This document shows, piece after piece, positions 19,101 through 27,090 of a DNA stretch of 64,000 bases. The stretch is from Flagellimonas taeanensis (GTDB taxonomy: Bacteria > Bacteroidota > Bacteroidia > Flavobacteriales > Flavobacteriaceae). Within the stretch, counting starts at the first letter, position 1, and every line of letters begins with the position of its first letter. The position numbers and the translations under genes were made by a program. The notes below the pieces were generated by a model. That model had not been told where the DNA came from and ran no database searches. It was given only the letters and a program-made list of their open reading frames with translations. The stretch lies in contig NZ_QXFO01000017.1 of the NCBI RefSeq assembly GCF_003584105.1, forward strand, positions 62,001 through 126,000. Direction: 5' to 3'.

Positions 19101-19178
19101 CAAACGTTGGTCCTGTGCAAAAAGGTAAACATTGGATAGTAAAAATGTAAACAACGCAAGTATGGTCTTTACTTTCAT
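16113..19178 (-). CDS. SusC/RagA-type TonB-dependent receptor (alginate locus)
   Basis: A 1021-residue outer-membrane importer. Signal peptide ending LFAQ; carboxypeptidase-regulatory-like domain (about 25-110, PGVTIIVQGTTRGTTTDFEG); plug starting LDEVVIIGYGTQKKANLTGS with VLKDASSAAIYGSRGANGVI; then a 22-strand barrel ending in LGLNFEF with the aromatic last residue expected for BAM-dependent insertion. It takes up oligo-alginate with the SusD partner encoded just downstream. Its promoter carries three FadR-type boxes, and a plus-strand terminator lies in its leader. Confidence 0.95.
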   Translation of the reverse strand: MKVKTILALFTFLLSNVYLFAQDQRLISGSVTDAQNDPIPGVTIIVQGTTRGTTTDFEGNYEIAATTGEVLQFSYLGFERQLVEVGSQIAVNVVLQESASELDEVVIIGYGTQKKANLTGSIAKVVNENLDQAPTSRIDDALKGQIAGVNILSSNTSAGSAPSITVRGQGSISFESNPLIVIDGIAVGTDADFLSSIDTNDVESIEVLKDASSAAIYGSRGANGVIVINTKNGVEGPARFSYNTYVGYQFVPRRDGIIADVDEGFRYTLENNNGQLTDQLRYIQLLGTKTDWQKVQMPGGYIQNHSFSVSGGSKFSKYRASLGYLEDEGVLLTDKFQKINIRLNLDTKIGDKVDFGVMLNPSRTEQRVFPPLLHDALRHAPWAPIRYDEHTIQFVNPYIQGGRYADLQVGDFVSELSFDDYDLENGMPIPASGVDINSTGNSTAYADVVERDYRVFQNKIFANAYLNYHFSDDLFFKQSVGGDYRNIKDVRFTGIYATRNGAADSQSTENTNARFHVVSESTLNLSTQVKDHFVDAVAGFAYEKWIRENTKLSASGFENNLITTIPQANLVGGSTYKTEEKLVSYLSRINYSYDDRYLVSLSARWDGSSKFGADKKFGFFPAASVGWRISNEKFLADSNTISELKVRGSYGVTGSNAGIGEYDYIGLLQPVGTGIPGVPNGFNAVNISNPELGWEKLVELNLGLDATLFRGVFGVTFDYYIRTSDDLLLNQPIPSITGFDQALVNRGKVENRGFELELRSRNISTEDFNWKTSALFTHNKNTLLDFAGADGLISAVDNRRPAEFIALEGHPISSFYGYVKTGQEIDLQYINNPFYPIFAQSQDTYVKDLNGDGVITPEDRTILGDPYPDLIWSVTNNLSYKNFDFSFMFQGSHGAEIRNIDSQYYRNEFRPEQDYNALFPDADQVQQRIFTDEDVQDASYVALRNLNIGYSLPRPVLDKLSVHKIRLYMAAQNLLYLMSKDYESFNPEGINEGQDNPLTYGYQRGAYPIFKTISLGLNFEF

Positions 19179-19295
19179 TTTGTTTAGTTAATTTTTATGT
19201 GTGCAGTTAAAGTTTGTGTCGAAACACAAGCATAAGGGCAACTAATTGGCTTGCTCCTTTAAAACACGCTTTATCCTAGTTTGATATCTTTTTAG

Positions 19296-19402
19296 TAATT
19301 TTGGATCAAGCATGTGGTTCATTTGTCTATGTGCTACAAAATTTACTTCCCTCCGAAGAAGTAAACTCCGAAAAGGATAGGTGTGCACCTATCCTTTTTT
19401 TT
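19296..19402 (+). ncRNA. Candidate cis-antisense RNA opposite the susC leader, with intrinsic terminator
   Basis: AAAAGGATAGGTG and CACCTATCCTTTT (19371-19398) form a 13-bp stem followed by eight T on the plus strand, a strong intrinsic terminator where no plus-strand gene exists. A TAATTTTG box (TAnnTTTG class, 19296-19303) lies upstream and would give an RNA of about 90 nt antisense to the susC 5' leader. No good TTTG box is seen 19-21 nt further up. The layout resembles DonS-type antisense RNAs of Bacteroides. Existence of a transcript is inferred. Confidence 0.45.
19342..19365 (-). terminator. Terminator- or attenuator-like hairpin in the susC leader
   Basis: TTTACTTC and GAAGTAAA form an 8-bp stem with an 8-nt loop; on the minus strand it is followed by TTTT. 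It lies downstream of the inferred susC promoter, so it could act as an attenuator, or end read-through from kdgF. Confidence 0.35.
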
Positions 19403-19456
19403 ATTCTAGTGTGATTTCCATTTGCAGTTTGTTTAGTTAATTGAATCAGGTTTCGT

Positions 19457-19498
19457 CGGTTGACCAAACTGGTTTACCAAATTGGTAAACCAAATATA
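19457..19498 (-). promoter_or_regulatory. susC promoter with three phased FadR-type boxes
   Basis: CGGTTGACCA (19457-19466), TGGTTTACCA (19470-19479) and TGGTAAACCA (19483-19492) start exactly 13 bp apart. On the minus strand TATATTTG (19491-19498) fits the -7 element of Bacteroidetes promoters and overlaps the first box by two bases, so bound repressor would cover the start site. Confidence 0.75.
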
Positions 19499-19607
19499 AG
19501 TCTTTTAAAAGTCACTGAAAAATAAATCCTTAAAAAAATAGCGTGAAATTTATATCTTTGATAAAAAATGGAATTCTTTGCTACAGATATGCCATTCCAT
19601 GGGATTC

Positions 19608-19961
19608 TTACCTATCGATCATGAAATCCTCTCTTATCGGACTGAACACATCAATGAGAAAACCTTCTTTTTTACAAACGGCTCCATGGTCCACATGAGG
19701 TGGGATATAGAAGGCATCTCCTTCTTTCAACAATCGGGTTTCTTGATCTATGGTCAATTCAAATTCTCCGCTGACCACATACGTCACTTGTGAATGATAA
19801 TGATTATGGACAGGCCCTATACCGCCTTCTTCAAAATGCACCCGCACCAACATGATCTGATTGTCGTAGGCCAATATTTTTCGTTTGACCCCGATCCCTA
19901 TGGTCTCCCATTGAATATCATCGTCGAATAAAAATTCCTTGCTTGGCTTAAATGTTTTCAT
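19608..19961 (-). CDS. kdgF: KdgF-type cupin converting unsaturated uronates
   Basis: A 117-residue single-domain cupin. Metal ligands are visible in GPVHNHYHSQVTYVVSGEFE (motif 1) and in PPHVDHG (motif 2). KdgF converts 4,5-unsaturated monouronates released by exolytic lyases into the linear ketone form leading to DEH, speeding what is otherwise a slow spontaneous step. It follows the PL17 gene by 6 bp, exactly where its substrate is made. No signal peptide is present, so it acts in the cytoplasm. Confidence 0.88.
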   Translation of the reverse strand: MKTFKPSKEFLFDDDIQWETIGIGVKRKILAYDNQIMLVRVHFEEGGIGPVHNHYHSQVTYVVSGEFELTIDQETRLLKEGDAFYIPPHVDHGAVCKKEGFLIDVFSPIREDFMIDR

Positions 19962-19967
19962 AATGTC

Positions 19968-22223
19968 TTATGGTTTTTCAATAATGAACAGGTAAGGTCC
20001 TGTCCATTGATAGTTATTATTTCCGAAGCTCAGGCTATGCTCCATTAGCTTCGAATTATGCTTGTTCGATAAGATGAACAACCCAACTTTTCCTTCATGA
20101 TTTTCTATGGTGACCACTGTATAAGCGGGCGAATCAAAAACCAACTTCAATGCTTTGATCCCACTATTGGAACCCACGGAAAATTCGGATACCGGGCTAT
20201 AGCTGCCATGGGGTTCAATGGTCGTCACAAATACGGTATCTCCCCTATTTTTCCTTCTGATCACCAAACTGCCCTCCCTACGTAGATTGAATTCCGGATC
20301 ATTGGCCCCTATTCGTGTAAAAAGCAATTCATCATCAGGTGCGGAAACCGTTGTTAGGGTATAAAACTTTCCATTTCGAAGCCAGGTAAGTTTCGAATTC
20401 TGTGATTCTGATCTACCCCTTCCCTCCAAATAAAGGTGTTGATAGCCATTTTCGGTTCCCAAGGGTTGGAGTTCGGTAGGAGTTTCGTAAGCAAAGCCCA
20501 CCTTGACTACCTGACCCAAAAAATGAAAGGGCAAGTCATATTGGTTGTCTGTCTTGGATTCGACTTTCACCAGATCAAGGACAACTGGTTGATCAAGGAA
20601 CACAGCGCTCAAGACCACCATTGTGCGGTGCATTTCCGTTCCGGAATAGGCATTGGATTCCTTGGCACTGACTACATTGATATCGCTGCTCGACATATCA
20701 TGGAAGAACAACTCTGAATGATGGCGACTACCGATTTCATACTTGCCATTAAAATGGGATGTTTCGTTTAGGACCAGGGTATTGTGGGCTATGGTCTGTT
20801 TTGCCCAAGTGTCATTCTCCCTTAGGTAATTTCCGCCCCCTTTTTGTTCAATATTCACGAAACGGGCCATACCATAGTCCTGGAGGATTTCAGTTCCATT
20901 ATCATAGAGCATAAAGGACAATTTATCGTAATGGCCATGACTCAATCCTTGCGCAGTATATTTAAAGACCAGCTCTACGTTCTCCTTTCGTAAAATTGAA
21001 ACACCTCCCAGATCACCATTTGGGCCATCCGATAGGTTTATCGAGCTTTTTTTAAAGGGCTCAGCTTTCCCTTCGCGGATCCCCAATGCGATGGATAAAC
21101 CTGAATCATCCAATAGCACTTTTCCTTGCTTTTCCGCAATACTGAGCAACTTTGGGTCCTTCCCCCCATAATGATAGGCAATATCCACGGCCGTCACCAA
21201 TTCACGGGAATAGTACGACATGCCCTTTTGGGCATCGTTCATGGGGAAAAATTTCCCGTCCTTGTCGGAAAGATTGATCAGTGCCCCTACCGATTTGACC
21301 AACACACTGTCCTTGTAGGCAAAAATCTTCAGTTCTGGCTTTACGTTTTGGAGCCCTGCCGCAAAGATTAGAAAAGGGTACATGGCATAACGTTGATAAT
21401 ATGGCCCTTCCGTATAGTAGCCATCGGGTGAGAAAGGTTCTTCGATATTTGCAAAAAAACCGGCTTTGCCCGCTGTCTTGATAAACCCACCGTCATTGTC
21501 CTTGGCCTCTGGCGACAATCCGTCATTTTTGATGCCATAGAGGGCCCTATCGATCAACTCTTCGTCCCCCATGACCAATCCAATCATTCCAACCGCTGCA
21601 TTCCCCCATGTGCTGTGATTATGGACACGGTTAAAGAATTGGGGGTTGTCTATGGATATAAAGTCGGCAAAGGGTCGAAATAGGTCCCTTTCGAGTTGGT
21701 TTCTTTCCTTTTTTGACAACCAGTCGTAAACACAGTCATAGGCTTGGCTGACATAGACCAACCAATTGCTATCATTAAGACATTGCCAAAACAATTTTCC
21801 CCGGGCATAGGACCGTTCTTTTGGATGCACAGGTAAATCCTTGTACATTTCCTGATATTGAAACAGCATATCCCTAATGTAAATGGCATATTTCTCATCT
21901 TCCAATATCTGGAACAAAATCCCCGCTTTTTGCAAGGTCAGGTAATTGCGCTTATGCCTTTCATGGGTATATCCCCCGGAGTAATCTTTAGGTATCGGGG
22001 TATCTATGTCCAATGCCATTTCAGCATCCACTTCCGCTTTTATTCTTTCCAATGACAGGTCCAACAGTGGCACCTTCCCCAATTCTTTTTGTATGTTCGC
22101 CACGCCGGCTTTTGTAAGAATCAGGCTGGGGTGTTCCTGGGCAGAAATTTTACAATTCATACCCACTAACAACATGCAGCATAGCGTAATTAAGGTCTGT
22201 ACTTTTTTACCACCCATTTCCAT
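19968..22223 (-). CDS. PL17 oligo-alginate lyase (heparinase II/III fold)
   Basis: A 751-residue exported protein (signal peptide to about KISAQ). The N-terminal half is an alpha/alpha toroid with NHSTWGNAAVGMIG and the catalytic-region motif GYYTEGPYYQRYAMYPF; the C-terminal half is the heparinase II/III-like beta domain, with SHGHYDKLSFMLYDNG and TIAHNTLVLN. This combination is typical of PL17 exolytic alginate lyases, which release unsaturated monouronate from oligo-alginates. Its ATG overlaps the PL6 stop (TAATG), indicating coupled translation. A second ATG six bases in is possible. Confidence 0.9.
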   Translation of the reverse strand: MEMGGKKVQTLITLCCMLLVGMNCKISAQEHPSLILTKAGVANIQKELGKVPLLDLSLERIKAEVDAEMALDIDTPIPKDYSGGYTHERHKRNYLTLQKAGILFQILEDEKYAIYIRDMLFQYQEMYKDLPVHPKERSYARGKLFWQCLNDSNWLVYVSQAYDCVYDWLSKKERNQLERDLFRPFADFISIDNPQFFNRVHNHSTWGNAAVGMIGLVMGDEELIDRALYGIKNDGLSPEAKDNDGGFIKTAGKAGFFANIEEPFSPDGYYTEGPYYQRYAMYPFLIFAAGLQNVKPELKIFAYKDSVLVKSVGALINLSDKDGKFFPMNDAQKGMSYYSRELVTAVDIAYHYGGKDPKLLSIAEKQGKVLLDDSGLSIALGIREGKAEPFKKSSINLSDGPNGDLGGVSILRKENVELVFKYTAQGLSHGHYDKLSFMLYDNGTEILQDYGMARFVNIEQKGGGNYLRENDTWAKQTIAHNTLVLNETSHFNGKYEIGSRHHSELFFHDMSSSDINVVSAKESNAYSGTEMHRTMVVLSAVFLDQPVVLDLVKVESKTDNQYDLPFHFLGQVVKVGFAYETPTELQPLGTENGYQHLYLEGRGRSESQNSKLTWLRNGKFYTLTTVSAPDDELLFTRIGANDPEFNLRREGSLVIRRKNRGDTVFVTTIEPHGSYSPVSEFSVGSNSGIKALKLVFDSPAYTVVTIENHEGKVGLFILSNKHNSKLMEHSLSFGNNNYQWTGPYLFIIEKP

Positions 22224-24556
22224 TAGCTTTTAATCAATCCCAAGTCCCCGCCATCGGTACCTTTCCCTTTTAAGACAGAATCTTCGGCAAGGCGGTACGT
22301 CCGATCATCCACAAATCCGGGGGCGAACGACCAAAGGTGTTCAACACTATATTTTTGGTCTCCTGTAATCTTTGGTTTATCCGAATTATAAAAATTATTA
22401 TTGGCCATATTGACCCTTGGCTCCCCTATCACTAAATGGATGTTCAAGCCCTTGCTGTTATTGAATATATTGTTCTTGATCTCGATGTCCTGAACCCCAT
22501 AAAGTGAGACGGCCGTATGCTGTTTATTCTTTACATCATGTCCCACATTGTCAAAAACATTATGGTCCATTTCCAAAAAAGGGCCAAAAGTACTCTCGTC
22601 AGTGCCTCCCCTGTACAAACCCAAGACCATGCCCCCAATGGCAGCAAACAAATTGTTTTTCATAATGACATGCTCTGCATTGTATATCCCTATATCATCA
22701 ATTTCCTTGTCCAAGGCAATAACATTACCAGAAATGTTCCTAAACCTTGAATTTGTTATGCTAATGGTATCGGCAAACGTATTTTTATAAACACTCACCA
22801 CATCGAAGGAATGGTTCACATCCAAGTTCAAAAACTCGCAATGGTCTATAAAAAGATTATAGTTTTTGTTCATCGAATAGCTACTGGTCGAGATTACGGT
22901 ATTACCAGCCATATCCGGGGCCTCCCCACCATCAAACACCAGTCCGGACAAGGATAGGCTACCTCCGTTCCCAATTTCAAAAAGCAAATTTTTCCCGTAC
23001 AAAATCAAGGGTGCCTCGGTGGCATTTGATCGAATGGTCAAGGGATGTGGAACAGAAATGGTCTTGGTCACGGTATAGGTTCCTTGACCTAGTTCAACAA
23101 TGTCTCCGGCCGACGTACGCTTCACAGCATCGAATAGGGTATTCAACCCTGGGGAAACACTTATTTTTTTTCCCGAATTCAAAGCAACGTCCTGAATTTC
23201 CTTAGGGTACCAACTCACCCCAGTGTTTTCCTTTGAAACATGATCAAGGGATGGCCGTGCCCCAATAGTGCCGCCTAGACCTTTTGGCACCAAGAGGTCA
23301 TTTTCGTTTGTAACCCACGCTAAGGGCATTGCTTCAAATCCATTTTCAACTATGGGACGGATATTGGGGCTGATAACATTGTTTTCGAAAATGATTCCGG
23401 AAATATCATCATGGACAGTAAACAGGTCATCCCGATCTTTGCTGTAGAAAATGTTATTTGAAATCCTGGAATTTATCGGCGCTGCGCTTCGCTCAGTATC
23501 ACTACCAGCACATAACTGGATATGATCACAATCAATAAAGGTATTATTCTCAATGACAGCATCTTCAACCTGGGAATACCTATTGAGTGGGGAATTGGGC
23601 ACACCGTTCATCACCACCAATGCCCCTCTAAATCGACTCCCCTTTAACCCTATTCCATAATTGTTTCTGACCGTTTGTTGGCCATTAATCACCCGAATCC
23701 CTCCGGTACCGGGTTTATTATTGCCGAAAAAGACATTGTTCTCCACCAAGGTCCCGTTACCGTGTCGCATGGTCAAAGTACCGGTACATTCATAAAAAAC
23801 ATTGCCCTTGAACGTATTTTGACACGATTTGTTTGAGATGATTTCATGTTCCCCATTGCAACGATCAAAGTAGTTCGCCTCCACCAAAGTATTGGAGTTG
23901 GCCAAGGAAAAATGACTGGTACCGATACGAAGGGTTTCGCCTCCATTGGATCCCAAAGTCTGTCTAGGTCCAAAATAATTATGGTCAATTTTATGGTAGT
24001 TTTCTTGACTTTCACTTGAGTTAACATGGACCGTCATGGTCACGCCTCGGTTTCGCTTCCCAACTAGATGATTGTGGTCAATGCGATTTCCCTTACCATA
24101 AATGGCCACCCAAGTTTCCGGATTGTGCCTTTCAGTAGTATTAAAATTGTCAATGACACATGCTGTCACCCGACTATTGTTGGCCAAAGAACTTTTGTCT
24201 TTCCTAAAAGAGATAACCTCTCCCGTAGGTGTACCTCCATTTTTAAAGATCAATCCTTCAACATGTAGATACACCCCAGATAACCTAAGATTCGAAGATC
24301 CTTCCAAACTGACCTTCCCTTTTTCCTGTGCAATCAATGTAATTGGTTTTTCCTTGGTCCCCCTTCCCTCCAGCAATAATTCAGCATCTTTCCAGATACC
24401 ATTGGCCAAAACAATGACATCCCCAGGTTTAGCATCGGATACGGCACGGTCAAAGTCATGGACCGTCTCCACTAAAATACCCTCCAACTTTTTTTTGCCA
24501 CAGGATTGAAGACCGATCAAAATAAGGGAACACAAAATAAAATGGTGAAACTTCAT
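22223..24556 (-). CDS. PL6 alginate lyase lipoprotein with two beta-helix domains
   Basis: From ATG 24556 it has 777 residues; the longer reading from TTG 24631 runs over the promoter and is rejected. A lipobox (LIGLQSCGKK) indicates a lipoprotein. The N-terminal parallel beta-helix (about residues 25-400) carries PL6 features: GGETLRIGTSHFSL, EHEIISNKSCQNTFKGN with the catalytic-type Lys, and TLTMRHGNGTLVENN with the catalytic-type Arg. A second beta-helix (about 440-750) makes it like the long AlyGC-type PL6 enzymes. It begins the operon PL6-PL17-kdgF and is controlled by the FadR boxes at 24570-24592. Confidence 0.9.
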   Translation of the reverse strand: MKFHHFILCSLILIGLQSCGKKKLEGILVETVHDFDRAVSDAKPGDVIVLANGIWKDAELLLEGRGTKEKPITLIAQEKGKVSLEGSSNLRLSGVYLHVEGLIFKNGGTPTGEVISFRKDKSSLANNSRVTACVIDNFNTTERHNPETWVAIYGKGNRIDHNHLVGKRNRGVTMTVHVNSSESQENYHKIDHNYFGPRQTLGSNGGETLRIGTSHFSLANSNTLVEANYFDRCNGEHEIISNKSCQNTFKGNVFYECTGTLTMRHGNGTLVENNVFFGNNKPGTGGIRVINGQQTVRNNYGIGLKGSRFRGALVVMNGVPNSPLNRYSQVEDAVIENNTFIDCDHIQLCAGSDTERSAAPINSRISNNIFYSKDRDDLFTVHDDISGIIFENNVISPNIRPIVENGFEAMPLAWVTNENDLLVPKGLGGTIGARPSLDHVSKENTGVSWYPKEIQDVALNSGKKISVSPGLNTLFDAVKRTSAGDIVELGQGTYTVTKTISVPHPLTIRSNATEAPLILYGKNLLFEIGNGGSLSLSGLVFDGGEAPDMAGNTVISTSSYSMNKNYNLFIDHCEFLNLDVNHSFDVVSVYKNTFADTISITNSRFRNISGNVIALDKEIDDIGIYNAEHVIMKNNLFAAIGGMVLGLYRGGTDESTFGPFLEMDHNVFDNVGHDVKNKQHTAVSLYGVQDIEIKNNIFNNSKGLNIHLVIGEPRVNMANNNFYNSDKPKITGDQKYSVEHLWSFAPGFVDDRTYRLAEDSVLKGKGTDGGDLGLIKS

Positions 24557-24569
24557 TGAAAACAATAAT

Positions 24570-24621
24570 TGGTTAACCAATTTGGTTGACCAAAAATACA
24601 TATATTTGTGACAGCTGCAAA
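24570..24621 (-). promoter_or_regulatory. PL6 operon promoter with two phased FadR-type boxes
   Basis: TGGTTAACCA (24570-24579) and TGGTTGACCA (24583-24592), 13 bp apart. On the minus strand a TTTG at 24621-24618, a 19-nt spacer and TATTTTTG (24598-24591) give a textbook Bacteroidetes promoter whose -7 box abuts the distal operator. It may also affect the divergent gene at 24667. Confidence 0.8.
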
Positions 24622-24666
24622 ATTTTAACAAAAAAACAGTCTAATAGATGAAAAAAAGCAATCAAA

Positions 24667-25635
24667 ATGAAGAAAGAAGAATCATATATATCTAGAAGAA
24701 GATTCACCCAACTTTCCGGAATGGGTATTGCTACCATTCCTATGATGGGTTTTATACCAGTTCCCATAGGTGGAAAAGCGGTTGGATCAAGTGCGATTGA
24801 AGTGAATCTTTTCTCAAAGCACCTTCAATTCCTGAACTATAATGACATGGCTGATGCGGCCGCAGAAATGGGTTTTGATGGATTGGATCTGACCGTCAGG
24901 GAGAAAGGACATGTACTGCCTACACGCGTCGAAGATGATTTGCCTAAAGCCGTTGAAGCCATGAGAAGCCATAGATTAAAACCAAATATGATGACCACAG
25001 ACCTGTTGGATACCAAAGACACCACTGGATTGAAGGTACTCGAAACCGCGGCAAAATTTGGACTGACCCATTATCGGATGGGTTGGCTTTCGTATCCAGA
25101 GAAGAGACCGATCACTGAAAGTCAATCCATCTACTCGGAGCAATTCAGAAGTTTGGAATCCATCAATGAAAAACTTGGCCTGATTGGATGTTATCAAAAC
25201 CATGCAGGTAATTTTGTTGGTTCTTCGATATGGGATTTGGCCATGCTGTTGTCCGATACCGAAAATAAGTTCATAGGCTGTCAATATGATATAAGACATG
25301 CCGTTGTGGAAGGAGGGCTTAATTGGGAGTTGGGTTTGAGGCGCATAGGCCCTTATATAAAATCAATAGTGATCAAGGATTTCAAGTGGGGAACCGTACA
25401 GGGGAAGTGGAAGCCCATAAACACCCCGTTGGGCATGGGCATGGTCAATTTTGAACAGTACTTTTCCTTATTGAAGCGATATCGTATCAATGTCCCCATC
25501 TCATTGCATTTGGAGTATGATCTGGGGGGTGCAGAACACGGAGCTTCCAAAATCCAAATGCATCCAAAAGAGGTATTTAAGAAAATGAAAGCCGATTTGG
25601 ACTTTCTGAAGAACACATGGGATAAAATCAATTGA
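24667..25635 (+). CDS. Tat-exported TIM-barrel protein, sugar isomerase/epimerase-like
   Basis: A 322-residue protein. The N-terminus SRRRFTQLSGMGIATIPMMG is a twin-arginine signal, so a folded, probably metal-containing enzyme is exported to the periplasm. The rest is the AP-endonuclease-2/xylose-isomerase-like TIM barrel (MGFDGLDLTV, HYRMGW, GCYQNHAG, YDIRHAVVEGG, HLEYDLGG), with candidate metal ligands Asp, His and Glu in those segments. Substrate unknown; an epimerase or isomerase acting on sugar acids or keto-sugars is the family norm. It is transcribed divergently from PL6 and followed 24 bp later by an RraA-like gene. Confidence 0.75.
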   Translation: MKKEESYISRRRFTQLSGMGIATIPMMGFIPVPIGGKAVGSSAIEVNLFSKHLQFLNYNDMADAAAEMGFDGLDLTVREKGHVLPTRVEDDLPKAVEAMRSHRLKPNMMTTDLLDTKDTTGLKVLETAAKFGLTHYRMGWLSYPEKRPITESQSIYSEQFRSLESINEKLGLIGCYQNHAGNFVGSSIWDLAMLLSDTENKFIGCQYDIRHAVVEGGLNWELGLRRIGPYIKSIVIKDFKWGTVQGKWKPINTPLGMGMVNFEQYFSLLKRYRINVPISLHLEYDLGGAEHGASKIQMHPKEVFKKMKADLDFLKNTWDKIN

Positions 25636-25659
25636 AGCGAAACTGTCAATCCAACTATC

Positions 25660-26400
25660 ATGGAACCTAATTCGAAAACAATCAAAGAAATATTGACCAC
25701 CATAAGTACGGCTACTATTGCAACCTGTCTCTTTAAAAAGGGTTATCGAAATCAATACATCCAAGATGTCAGGCCTTTGAAAACAGGAAAGCCAACCATG
25801 GTGGGACAAGCTTATACGTTGAGGTATATCCCGGCTCGGGAAGATTTGAACCCCATCGAAGTATTTAAAAATCCTAGGCACCTACAAAGACTTGCTGTGG
25901 AACAATGTCCAGAAGACCATGTATTGGTCATTGATAGCCGGAAAGATGCCCGGGCTGCTTCGGCAGGCGGCATATTGATCACGAGGCTCATGAAAAGGGG
26001 CGTTGCAGGTATCGTGACAGATGGAGGCTTTAGAGATTCGGGTGAAATAGCAGAACTTGATTTCCCCGCCTATCACAAAACACCCTCGGCCCCTACCAAC
26101 CTGACCCTTCATCAAGCCATTTCATTGAACGAGCCCATTGGATGTGGCGATGTTGCCGTTTTCCCTGGGGATTATATTGTGGGTGATGATGATGGCGTGA
26201 TGGTCATCCCAAAGGAGGTGGTAAAGGAGGTCGTTGAAGAATGCCTTCAAATGACCCGCTTTGAAAAATTTGTGATGGAAAAAGTGAAAAATGGGCACTC
26301 CATTATTGGATTGTATCCCATGACCTGCCCCGAAATCCGAAACGAATATGAGATTTGGGATTCAACCCAGGAAGAAATGTCAATGGATAAAAGGATATAA
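25660..26400 (+). CDS. RraA-family protein (HMG/CHA aldolase-like), cytosolic
   Basis: A 246-residue member of the RraA / 4-hydroxy-4-methyl-2-oxoglutarate aldolase family. The active-site pattern is IVTDGGFRDSGEI (Asp and the Arg-Asp pair that bind metal and pyruvyl group); SAGGILITRLMKRG and GDYIVGDDDGVMVIP are also conserved. The family cleaves 4-hydroxy-2-oxoacids or decarboxylates oxaloacetate; some members regulate RNase E, which is unlikely here. Unlike its two relatives at 32666 and 36574, it has no signal peptide. It is in one unit with the exported TIM-barrel protein. Confidence 0.8.
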   Translation: MEPNSKTIKEILTTISTATIATCLFKKGYRNQYIQDVRPLKTGKPTMVGQAYTLRYIPAREDLNPIEVFKNPRHLQRLAVEQCPEDHVLVIDSRKDARAASAGGILITRLMKRGVAGIVTDGGFRDSGEIAELDFPAYHKTPSAPTNLTLHQAISLNEPIGCGDVAVFPGDYIVGDDDGVMVIPKEVVKEVVEECLQMTRFEKFVMEKVKNGHSIIGLYPMTCPEIRNEYEIWDSTQEEMSMDKRI

Positions 26401-26877
26401 GATCCCAGTAATGATAGCATAAGGCCTTGACTCCTGTATTGGGTGGTATTCCAATTTGCTGAAGAGACTTTACCAAAGCTACAAAAGGAGCAAGTTTGAG
26501 GGTTTGGATGAGGATATCATTGCTTCATTCCCAAATCCCCGGATATTGAAGGAACATTAGGGGAAAATGATTCGGACACCGTATTGCCATCATCTTTTGA
26601 GCAACTCTTAAACAATACCGAGAGTAGTATAAGAGACAGGAAAATAGGTAGTTGTTTCGTTCTTAAATGCAGATTTTGAGAGATCATGTTTCAGTTTTAA
26701 ATACCAAGTTTAAAGCTGAATAAAATTATTGGGCTCTTATGTATTGGTCAATCACTCAAACCATGTAATTTTTTCTACTGATTTTTCAGTATTGCCTTTT
26801 GAAAATGATAAGCTACATTAAAACAATTATGTGTGTTCTATTCCCTTTATAAAAACCAAAAGTTTTAAGATAAATCT
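26401..26877. other. About 480 bp without an intact gene
   Basis: Short coding-like traces on the plus strand (for example SPDIEGTLGENDSDTV at about 26535-26585) are interrupted by stops and frame changes and are not assignable. The stretch probably consists of decayed genes between the two catabolic loci. Confidence 0.4.
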
Positions 26878-27036
26878 ACCTTGGGAATGTGGTGTCAATG
26901 AAAGTTACTTGAATGCCCTTGTAGTTGACCCCTTTACGCTCAGTGTCCCCAATCAGCTTGGTTAAGCGTGAAATGCTTCTTGCAATTCGGTCCAATTTCC
27001 CAACCACAAGGGTGACACAAGCCTTTTTACCGTATA
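26878..27036 (-). pseudogene. Serine recombinase (resolvase) fragment
   Basis: Reading the minus strand gives CVTLVVGKLDRIARSISRLT, then IGDTERKGVNYKG and VTFIDTTFP before a stop. This matches the KLDRLaRS and IDTttp region of resolvase/invertase catalytic domains. The N-terminal catalytic serine region and the DNA-binding tail are missing, so it is a relic of a mobile element at the border between the alginate locus and the next locus. Confidence 0.6.
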
Positions 27037-27090
27037 TTTAATAAGTATTAAATCACATCGAAACTGAAATTTTAAGGATAATTATTGAAT

